Part shown: positions 15,352-20,918 of the stretch, in pieces | How positions within the stretch are numbered: the first letter of the stretch is position 1 | Layout of the letters: each line of letters opens with the position of its first letter | NCBI GenBank assembly: GCA_005879505.1 | Contig: VBKQ01000124.1 | Location: 1-20,918, forward strand | Direction of reading: 5' to 3' | Source of the DNA: Deltaproteobacteria bacterium | Lineage (GTDB): Bacteria > Myxococcota > Myxococcia > Myxococcales > 40CM-4-68-19 | Length of the DNA: 20,918 nt | The notes under the pieces: model-generated | Seen by the model: only the letters and a program-made list of their open reading frames with translations | What the model was told of the DNA's origin: nothing | Database searches by the model: none | Position numbers and translations under genes: made by a program

Positions 15352-16449
15352 TCAGCGGAGGAGCGGCGCATCCACGACGGACGGCGCACTCGGGCCCGTC
15401 AGCGCACTCCGAAAGGCGGCGGCGACCGCGGGATCATCCTGCACGAGCATGTCGCTTCCGGCGGCGCCGTCGTTGTTCCAGCGCTCCTGCCACCAGGCGA
15501 AGCCGCGCACCTGCGGCCAGCGTCCGCCGAGAAGGTCCGCCAGCGCCGCCAGCACCCACGGTGCCGCCGCGCAGCGCGGGTTGTTGTTGGTGATCCCGAA
15601 CTCGAAGATGAAGAGCGGCTTGCTCGCCGTGGCGGCGTGCAGCTGTGGGAGCATGTCTTCGACCAGCGAACGGAAGGTCGGGCAGCGATCGTCGTTCGAT
15701 CGCTCCGAGCCGTATGCGGAGATGCCCACCCAGTCCACCACGTCGTCGCCCGGGTAATACGATGCGGGTACGTTCCTCGGATCCTCCGGATAGTTTTGCG
15801 CGTTGTAATGGAGCGCCCAGGTGATGTTGCTCGCCCCGCGGCCCCGCATGACCGCCACGACGTGCCGGTACGCTTGTTTGAATTTTCCCGGACCGACGTT
15901 GAGGCCGCCGTTGTAAGGCGCGCTCCATGGGTTCCAGTCGCCGTTCACCTCGGTTCCGTACTCGACGACCAGCGGCGTGGCGAACTGCCGGGCCGCGTCC
16001 GCCCAGGCGGAGAGATCGGGGTCGAATTCGCCGGCGATGATGCGGTCGAGCGTGAACGTCGGATCGGTGACCAGCGGCCGCCGCTGGCTCCGCATCATCA
16101 AGCGGATGAAGGGGACGGATCTGCGGTCCCGGATCCATCTCGCGGTGTTGGCGGGAAATGCCCGCGAACGGAACCAGTCGGTGGAGAAGTAGACGTACGC
16201 GACCTTGCGGCCAACCGTTTGCTCGTATTCGTCGAGCGTGCGCGGCGACGCGTCGCTGTCCGGTTCCGTCGTCCCCACGGGAAGGACTCCGTGGTACACG
16301 CGCCCCGCCTCGGGGACGTCGAGCTTTTGCAGGTTGAGGACGGGCGGCGGCGGATCGACAGATGTTCGTGGCGGGTTCGTCGAGCCGCAGCCCGCCGCGA
16401 TCGCGATCGCTGCCAGCCAGAGCAGGGTACGCCTGGCCAGTTCCGTCAT
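15352..16449 (-). CDS. GH26-like glycoside hydrolase lipoprotein
   Basis: This 365-residue protein has a lipobox (AIAAGC, lipid Cys at 21), a Pro-rich linker and a clan GH-A-type domain resembling family 26 endo-glycanases such as beta-mannanases. The acid/base glutamate is placed at E167 in VEYGTEVNGDWNPWS, matching the HEMNGxWxxW pattern of GH26, and the nucleophile at E283 in KPLFIFEFGI. A conserved late Trp cluster is seen in RGFAWWQERW. The start at 16449 has AGGGG about 6 bases upstream and produces the signal peptide; the frame is open beyond it. It is convergent with the phosphoesterase and divergent from the aldehyde dehydrogenase remnant. Substrate could be mannan or another beta-glycan. 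Confidence 0.82.
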   Translation of the reverse strand: MTELARRTLLWLAAIAIAAGCGSTNPPRTSVDPPPPVLNLQKLDVPEAGRVYHGVLPVGTTEPDSDASPRTLDEYEQTVGRKVAYVYFSTDWFRSRAFPANTARWIRDRRSVPFIRLMMRSQRRPLVTDPTFTLDRIIAGEFDPDLSAWADAARQFATPLVVEYGTEVNGDWNPWSAPYNGGLNVGPGKFKQAYRHVVAVMRGRGASNITWALHYNAQNYPEDPRNVPASYYPGDDVVDWVGISAYGSERSNDDRCPTFRSLVEDMLPQLHAATASKPLFIFEFGITNNNPRCAAAPWVLAALADLLGGRWPQVRGFAWWQERWNNDGAAGSDMLVQDDPAVAAAFRSALTGPSAPSVVDAPLLR

Positions 16450-16547
16450 CGGGACCCCTGGAGGAAGATGTGTCCTCGAGGCTGCGGTGAGAAGAGCACC
16501 GGGCTCGACGGCAGGAGCGCGGCCTGCGCGTGAAGTAGGATGGCGGC

Positions 16548-16800
16548 ATGTCACGAGAACGCACACAAGCCATCCTCGAGCAACTGGGTGTGGCCGGCCT
16601 CGGCGACGGTGCGGGTGAGCCGCTGCAGTCGATCGATCCGGCCTCCGGCGAAACGCAAGGAACCGTCCGCGCCCTTACGCGCGCGCAGTACGACGCCCGG
16701 GTGGCCGCGGCGCTAGGCAGATTCGAGGAGTGGAGGATGCGGCCGGCGCCGAAACGCGGCGAGGTCGTCCGAGGTCTCGGAGAGCTACTTTCGCGCCGGC
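16548..16800 (+). pseudogene. Aldehyde dehydrogenase (ALDH7-like) N-terminal remnant
   Basis: The first 80 or so codons match the N-terminus of bacterial alpha-aminoadipate-semialdehyde-type aldehyde dehydrogenases: ILEQLGV near residue 10, SIDPASGE near 28-35, a central Tyr-containing helix, FEEWRMRPAPKRGEVVRGLGELL at about 59-81. Similarity stops near 16790. The NAD-binding and catalytic Cys domains (over 400 residues) are absent, and the 3' end of an oppositely oriented ACT gene begins exactly there. The frame stays open without resemblance to anything until it meets the acyltransferase tail, which I regard as a by-product of GC-rich DNA. The start has only a modest AGGATGGCGGC upstream. 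This is a truncation by deletion or rearrangement, or an assembly join. Confidence 0.75.
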
Positions 16801-17228
16801 CGCGGCAATCCTTCGATCGTCTTTGCCGCGGTCGCGGCCTCCTCGCGGCTTGCGAACCCGATCACTGCCGAGAATTTCCGCCCGACCGTCTCCTCCATGA
16901 GGAAGGCCATGCTGATCCCCGCGTCGGACAGCGCGCGCGAGATCTGCGCCCCGAGCCCTTTGCGATCCGTGCCCTCTACCAGCAGGCACGCCGTTTCCGA
17001 GGGCGCGAACCCGGCCTTGCGCGCCGCTGCCTCGGCCGCGGCGCCTTCGACGGGAAACACCTCCACCGTAGCGCGCTCGTGCTCACCCGGATGGCGATAT
17101 CCCATCACCACGCGCAGGTTTGCCCCCGCCGCCGCGAGCGGTTCGAGCACCTCGGCGAGCAGCCCCTTGCGATTCGCACCGTGCAGGCTCCAGAGCTGCA
17201 CGTTCTTGACGGTAATGTCCTCGGCCAT
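16785..17228 (-). CDS. Tandem ACT-domain protein
   Basis: This 147-residue cytosolic protein contains two ACT-like repeats. The first is VQLWSLHGANRKGLLAEVLEPLAAAGANLRVVMGY (about 9-60) and the second ACLLVEGTDRKGLGAQISRALSDAGISMAFLMEE (about 78-140). The paired GANRKGL/GTDRKGL turns are the ligand-binding loops of the fold. ACT repeats without an enzyme domain usually sense amino acids or act as regulators. The ATG at 17228 has AGGGGTGAACC upstream. Its stop codon at 16785-16787 sits at the breakpoint of the aldehyde dehydrogenase remnant, so its natural 3' flank may have been lost. The ligand is unknown. Confidence 0.8.
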   Translation of the reverse strand: MAEDITVKNVQLWSLHGANRKGLLAEVLEPLAAAGANLRVVMGYRHPGEHERATVEVFPVEGAAAEAAARKAGFAPSETACLLVEGTDRKGLGAQISRALSDAGISMAFLMEETVGRKFSAVIGFASREEAATAAKTIEGLPRPARK

Positions 17229-17364
17229 GGTTCACCCCTGCGGCGCAGCGTAGCCCTCCTCGCCGGAACGCACCACAGGCGGCGGGGACCGGGTAGCGAA
17301 AGAAGACGGGTGCTCGATCCACTGGCACGATACGGTCCTCGGCGCTGCCGCCGCGAGAGGATCG

Positions 17365-18314
17365 ATGCCGCCGGCTTCCACCCGCATCCGCGCGATCGAC
17401 TGGCTCCGGGGGATCGCTGTGCTGCTGATGATCCAGACGCACGCGCTCGCTTTGCTGCGGCCGGAGCTGCGCAGCGGGGCGCTCTTCGATTCGCTCCAGT
17501 GGGTGGATGGCCTCGTCGCTCCCTCTTTCATCCTCGCCGCGGGCTTCTCCATGGCCCTGACGCAAGTCAGGGCGGCATCGGTTCCGGGCGCCGCGGAGGC
17601 GCGCCGCCGCCGGATGCTGCGGACGCTGCGGCGGCTCGGCGAGGTGCTGCTGGTAGGAATCCTGGTGAATTGGATGTGGTTTCCCATCTTCCGCGAGCCG
17701 CGCTGGATCGTGCGGATGGACATCCTCCCTTGCGTCGGCCTTTCGCTGCTCCTCGCGCTGCCGATGCTGTTCGCGCTTGCCCCGTACCCGCGAGCGCTGC
17801 GCTGGGCCTCGCTGCTGCTCGCCGCGGCGGTGTTCGGCGTTTCCCCGCTCGCGGAACCGCTCGGCCCGCCCTGGAACCGCTTCCTCAACCAGCACAGCGA
17901 TGCCGTGTTTCCGCTCCTGCCCTGGGCCGGATACGTGTATCTCGGCGCGGCGATCGGCTCCGCGACGGCGGAAGAGGGTCCGAGAGGAGCCACGGTGTGG
18001 CTTGGGGCACTGGCGGCCGCGGGCATCGTGGTCTGGTCATTGACCCCGTGGTTCGCCGCTCTGTACCCGCCGCGGCGGTACGCTTCGTGGAAGTGTTCGG
18101 GACGTCCTCGCTTGCGGGCTATTTCTTCCACGAGATGCTGCTGTTCTTCCGCGTCTTCGGGTTTTCGTTCGAGGCGCGTTGGGGAAAGTCGTGCTCCTGG
18201 CCGCAGTATGCGGCGCTCACGATATTGCTCGCCGCTTGCACGTTCGTGCTGACCTGGATGACCGCGAGGATCTACGGCGCGGTCGAGCAACGAGCCACAG
18301 CTGCCGCAGCCTGA
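17365..18314 (+). pseudogene. DUF1624/heparan-glucosaminide N-acetyltransferase-like membrane acyltransferase, frameshifted
   Basis: The first frame (start ATG 17365, GAGAGGATCG upstream) encodes a multi-helix acyltransferase that begins RIRAIDWLRGIAVLLMIQTHAL, with WVDGLVAPSFILAAGFSMAL, the conserved opening of the DUF1624/HGSNAT family. It reads well to WSLTPWFAALYPP near 18066. Just after a perfect palindrome (CCGCCGCGGCGG, 18067-18078) the coding frame changes, resuming as VRFVEVFGTSSLAGYFFHEMLLFFRV and ending at 18314. The segment between these two blocks in homologues is missing, by my estimate some tens of residues, and the combined length (about 316 codons) is short for the family. 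Such enzymes acylate sugars across the membrane. As written, the last helices would be lost. Confidence 0.8.
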
Positions 18315-18355
18315 TCGCTCTTGCGATGCCGGCCGGCGCGGCGTACGCCAACGGC

Positions 18356-18763
18356 ATGATCGAGCACATCAGCCTCCGCTGCAGCGATGCGCGCGCCAGC
18401 CGGAGGTTCTACGAGAAGGCGCTGGCGCCGTTGGGATACGAGATGGACAGGGAGTACGACGACGCGTTCGGGTTCGTCCAGGGCGGCCGGCACGACTTCT
18501 GGGTGACGAAAGGGAAGGTCGGCACGCCCACCCACGTCGCATTCCACGCCGGCGACAAGTCCGCCGTCGATGCCTTCTACCGCGCCGCGATGGCCGCCGG
18601 CGGAAAGGACAACGGGCCACCCGGGATGCGCGAGGAATACGGATATGCGGCGTTCGTCCTCGATCCCGACGGCCACAACGTCGAGGCGGTGATCTGGGAC
18701 GAGGAGCTGGACAAAAAGCCCAGGCGCTCCGCGGCTCGCCGGCGCTCGCGCAGGCGGGGCTGA
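18356..18763 (+). CDS. VOC-family (glyoxalase/bleomycin resistance-like) protein
   Basis: This 135-residue protein of the vicinal oxygen chelate superfamily reads MIEHISLRCSDARASRRFYEKALAPLGYEM at the start and GMREEYGYAAFVLDPDGHNVEAVIWDEE near the end. The two beta-alpha-beta-beta-beta modules are clear, with candidate metal ligands H4, H57 in the THVAFHAGD segment and E115 in HNVEAV. The start is put at 18356, where the fold begins; an in-frame ATG at 18326 would add ten residues. Neither has a good ribosome site, and the gene lies 41 bases after the acyltransferase stop. The C-terminus has an unusual basic tail (KKPRRSAARRRSRRRG). The chemistry cannot be assigned. Confidence 0.87.
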   Translation: MIEHISLRCSDARASRRFYEKALAPLGYEMDREYDDAFGFVQGGRHDFWVTKGKVGTPTHVAFHAGDKSAVDAFYRAAMAAGGKDNGPPGMREEYGYAAFVLDPDGHNVEAVIWDEELDKKPRRSAARRRSRRRG

Positions 18764-18764
18764 G

Positions 18765-18781
18765 CCGCCCCCGGAGGGCGG
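18765..18781 (+). terminator. GC hairpin after the VOC gene
   Basis: CCGCCC (18765-18770) and GGGCGG (18776-18781) form a 6-bp stem with a 5-base loop one base after the stop codon. A perfect palindrome GGGGGCCCCC follows at 18795-18804. There is no T-tract, so termination is uncertain; the structure may only stabilise the transcript end. Confidence 0.3.
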
Positions 18782-18861
18782 GGGAAGGATGACCGGGGGC
18801 CCCCAGGCTCGTCACCAGCCCGCGTCGCGTGTAGATTCAAGGGCTGGGGAAGGAGGGCCCC

Positions 18862-19383
18862 ATGGAAGCATCCGGGACTGAAGGTACTCCCCCACGGCCC
18901 TTGATCGAGCGCGCCATCGCGACGGAGGACATCCGGGCGCTCGGGCTCGGGGCGCCGATCACGGTGAGGACGGACGCCACCCTGCAGGAGGTGGTGGAAA
19001 CGCTGCAGGCCAGGCACATCGGCTGCGTGCTGGTGGTCGACCTGGCCGGAAAGCTCGCCGGCATCTTCACCGAGCGCGACCTTCTCACCAGGGTCGCTTT
19101 GCGGTCGCTGGACTGGAGCAAGGAACGCGTCGCCGATTTCATGACCCGCGATCCGGAAACGCTGCACCCCGATGACCGCATCGCCTGGGCGCTCAAGCTG
19201 ATGCACGTGGGCGGATACAGGCACGTACCGCTCACCGATGCTGATGGCCGGCCCGTCGGCGTCATCTCCGTCAAGGACATCGTCGACTACATCGTCGACC
19301 TGTTCCCCTCGCCGGTGCTCAACCTGCCGCCGAACCCGCACCAGACGTCATTCTCGGACGGCGAGAGCGGCGGGGAGGGGTAG
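18862..19383 (+). CDS. CBS-domain pair protein
   Basis: This 173-residue soluble protein consists of two CBS motifs. The first (about 29-80) includes PITVRTDATLQEVVETLQARHIGCVLVVDLAGKLAGIFTERDLL, the second (about 92-148) includes DFMTRDPETLHPDDRIAWALKLMHVGGYRHVPLTDADGRPVGVISVKDIV. CBS pairs form a Bateman module that binds adenine nucleotides and regulates partner proteins. The ATG at 18862 has a strong AAGGAGGG site 5-6 bases upstream. It is a stand-alone module with short flexible ends, and no partner enzyme is evident nearby. It is convergent with the CoA-transferase gene 10 bases downstream. Confidence 0.92.
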   Translation: MEASGTEGTPPRPLIERAIATEDIRALGLGAPITVRTDATLQEVVETLQARHIGCVLVVDLAGKLAGIFTERDLLTRVALRSLDWSKERVADFMTRDPETLHPDDRIAWALKLMHVGGYRHVPLTDADGRPVGVISVKDIVDYIVDLFPSPVLNLPPNPHQTSFSDGESGGEG

Positions 19384-19393
19384 CCCCTCCTCC

Positions 19394-20596
19394 TCAGACG
19401 ACGCCCTTCGCGCGCAGGGCATCCACCTCGTCGTCGTCCATGCGCAGCAGGCCCTTCAGCACCTCGGCGGTATGTTGTCCGAGCAGCGGAGGAGGAATGT
19501 CACTCCGAGCCGGGCTCTCCGACAGACGGATGGGCGACCTCACCATCGGGACCTTGCCCGCAAGAGGGTGCGGCGCGTCGATCTCCATTCCCCGTTGGCG
19601 AACCTGCGGATCCGCGAAGACCTGCGCGAGGTCGTTGATCGGGCCGCAGGGCACGGTGGCTGCCTCGAGCGCGCCGATCCAGTCGCGGCTGTCGCGGCGG
19701 GCGATGATCTGCGAAAGCTTCGCCTCGAGCTTCGCGCGATTGCGGACGCGCGCGGCGTTCGTGGCGAATTTCGCATCGCTCGCCAGCTCTGGAATGCCCG
19801 CGACCTCGCAGAGGCGCGCGAATTGCCCGTCGTTGCCGACCGCCACCACGATGTGACCGTCCCTGGTGGCGAAGGCGCGATAAGGGACGATGCTGGGATG
19901 CGCGTTGCCGAGCCGCTCCGTCGGCTTTCGAGTGAGAAGATAATTCTCCGCATGATTGGCGAGCATCGCCACCTGCACATCCAGCAGCGCGAGATCGATG
20001 TGCTGGCCTCGGCCGCTCCGCTCCCGGTGCGCGAGCGCCGCGAGGATCGCCGTCGCCGCGTACATGCCGGTGAGGATGTCGGTGATGGCAACGCCGACCT
20101 TCATCGGCTCGCCAGCTGGTTCGCCGGTGATGCTCATCAGCCCGCCCATCGCCTGGACGAGGAAGTCGTATCCAGCCCTCTCCCGGTAGGGTCCCGTCTG
20201 GCCGAATCCGGTGATCGAGCAGTAGATCAGGCGCGGATTGAGGACCATGAGAGGTCCAGGGCCGAGGCCGTAGCGGTCGAGCGTGCCGGCCTTGTAGTTT
20301 TCGACCAGCACGTCCGACTGCGCCGCCACCCGGCGGACGATCTCCTGGCCCTCCGGGCGGGCGATGTCGATGGTGACCGACCTCTTCCCGCGGTTGGTGC
20401 TGACGAAGTAGGCGGACTCGCCGCTCTCCTCGCGGAGCCAGGGCGGGCCCCACCCGCGCGTGTCGTCGCCCGTGCCGGGCCGCTCGACCTTGATCACTTC
20501 CGCTCCGAGGTCGGCGAGCACCTGGGTCGCCCACGGTCCTGCCAGTACGCGGCTCAGATCGAGGACGCGGATGTGCGAGAGCGCGCCGTTTGCCAT
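19394..20596 (-). CDS. CaiB/BaiF family (class III) CoA-transferase
   Basis: This 400-residue enzyme transfers CoA between carboxylic acids, as formyl-CoA transferase, succinyl-CoA:dicarboxylate transferases and CaiB do. The family opening ALSHIRVLDLSRVLAGPWATQVLADLGAEVIKVERPG is complete. Further markers are AYFVSTNRGKRSVTIDI, DVLVENYKAGTLDRYGLG, CSITGFGQTGPYRERAGYD, and SGRGQHIDLALLDVQVAML. The catalytic Asp is expected in the segment after GLMSITGEP (near VAITDI). Length is standard and the gene looks intact. The ATG at 20596 has no clear ribosome site. Substrate acids cannot be inferred and no fatty-acid or oxalate gene is adjacent. It is divergent from the lipase-like gene. Confidence 0.93.
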   Translation of the reverse strand: MANGALSHIRVLDLSRVLAGPWATQVLADLGAEVIKVERPGTGDDTRGWGPPWLREESGESAYFVSTNRGKRSVTIDIARPEGQEIVRRVAAQSDVLVENYKAGTLDRYGLGPGPLMVLNPRLIYCSITGFGQTGPYRERAGYDFLVQAMGGLMSITGEPAGEPMKVGVAITDILTGMYAATAILAALAHRERSGRGQHIDLALLDVQVAMLANHAENYLLTRKPTERLGNAHPSIVPYRAFATRDGHIVVAVGNDGQFARLCEVAGIPELASDAKFATNAARVRNRAKLEAKLSQIIARRDSRDWIGALEAATVPCGPINDLAQVFADPQVRQRGMEIDAPHPLAGKVPMVRSPIRLSESPARSDIPPPLLGQHTAEVLKGLLRMDDDEVDALRAKGVV

Positions 20597-20664
20597 GGTG
20601 GAATCATACGCCGCTCGCGCATCCGCGAGGCCACCGTGGCACGAAGGATGCTTCCCTGACGCAC

Positions 20665-20918
20665 ATGACGAACTGGATCCCTCTCGTCATCGTCGCGCTG
20701 CTGGTGCTGGCCGGCGGCGCGCTCCTCGTCCGCGCCTGGGTGCGGCGCGCCCGCCTGCGCAAGCGCGTTCCGGTCCGGCGCGTTCCGCACCTGCGCCACC
20801 CGATCGTGCTCGCGCACGGTGTCTTCGGCTTCGACGAGATCGCGGTCGCCGGGCGGCGCCACCGCTACTTCCGCAACATCGCCGAGGAGCTTACCGTGCC
20901 GGGACTGGAGTTCTACCG
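20665..20918 (+). CDS. Lipase-like alpha/beta hydrolase (partial, N-terminus)
   Basis: Only the first 84 codons are present. The translation starts MTNWIPLVIVALLVLAGGALLVRAW, a membrane anchor or uncleaved signal of about 20 residues, followed by a basic stretch and then PIVLAHGVFGFDEIAV. The HGVFGF motif is the oxyanion-hole region of bacterial triacylglycerol lipases, and the following YFRNIAEEL resembles the segment after it in that family. The catalytic Ser, Asp and His would lie beyond the right edge. It is divergent from the CoA-transferase gene with a 68-base gap. The start is the first in-frame ATG that gives the hydrophobic N-terminus. Confidence 0.75.
   Translation, partial: MTNWIPLVIVALLVLAGGALLVRAWVRRARLRKRVPVRRVPHLRHPIVLAHGVFGFDEIAVAGRRHRYFRNIAEELTVPGLEFY

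Noticed and set aside
17325..17345. Sigma-54 promoter (TGGCAC at about 17324) before the acyltransferase
   Set aside because: The -24 half matches, but the required GC-containing TTGC at -12 is absent at the correct spacing.
16548..18314. A 588-codon plus-strand open frame as one gene
   Set aside because: Only its first 80 codons (aldehyde dehydrogenase) and last 80 codons (acyltransferase tail) have recognisable sequence. The middle is antisense to the ACT gene and out of frame with the acyltransferase.
18300..18356. A signal peptide on the VOC protein from an upstream start
   Set aside because: The extra residues (SLIALAMPAGAAYA) look signal-like, but they overlap the acyltransferase end and VOC proteins are cytosolic, starting at the MIEHISL segment.

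Overview
The window is GC-rich (roughly two-thirds G+C by eye), tightly packed bacterial DNA. The best taxonomic clue is the C-terminus of the secreted glycosidase at 11416-12780. It ends in a Gly-Gly-Cys motif, a hydrophobic stretch and an Arg/Lys cluster, which is the layout of the MYXO-CTERM sorting signal, so I infer a member of the Myxococcota. Several predicted lipoproteins and secreted hydrolases fit that lifestyle. No tRNA, rRNA, CRISPR array, insertion sequence or phage gene was seen.

Layout. Bases 1-2545 (minus) hold a carbohydrate-type ABC importer: a Tat-exported binding protein and two permeases, the last cut by the window edge. Bases 2686-4552 (plus) hold a small periplasmic heavy-metal-binding (HMA) protein and a 14-helix drug-exporter-type MFS protein. 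Bases 4560-11420 (minus) are one long sulfate assimilation operon, read as leader peptide, cysH, cysD, cysN, sulfate-binding protein, cysT, cysW, cysA. Genes in it overlap by 1 or 4 bases. It would import sulfate, activate it to APS and reduce APS to sulfite; neither cysC nor sulfite reductase is in the window. Bases 11416-16449 hold four secreted or lipid-anchored enzymes: a GH88-like glycosidase and a nitrilase-superfamily lipoprotein (coupled, minus), a phosphoesterase lipoprotein (plus) and a GH26-like lipoprotein (minus). Bases 16548-20918 hold an aldehyde dehydrogenase remnant, an ACT-repeat protein, a broken membrane acyltransferase, a VOC/glyoxalase protein, a CBS-pair protein, a CaiB/BaiF CoA-transferase and the start of a lipase-like gene.

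The most interesting element is the leader of the sulfate operon (about 11181-11420). A promoter-like sequence overlaps the stop codon of the preceding gene. It is followed almost at once by a 36-residue ORF with four consecutive Cys codons and a fifth two codons later, then a strong hairpin, then cysH. The Cys codons are complementary to the sequence that contains the cysH ribosome-binding site. This is the architecture of a cysteine-responsive attenuator, like the polycysteine leader ORFs known in mycobacteria, but here in a probable myxobacterium.

The second notable theme is damage. cysN, cysW and the acyltransferase each lose a conserved segment, by my estimate some tens of codons, together with a frame change; an aldehyde dehydrogenase is cut after about 80 codons. 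The downstream fragments keep good coding character and precise stop/start overlaps. The losses are therefore either recent or introduced by assembly, and raw reads are needed to decide.
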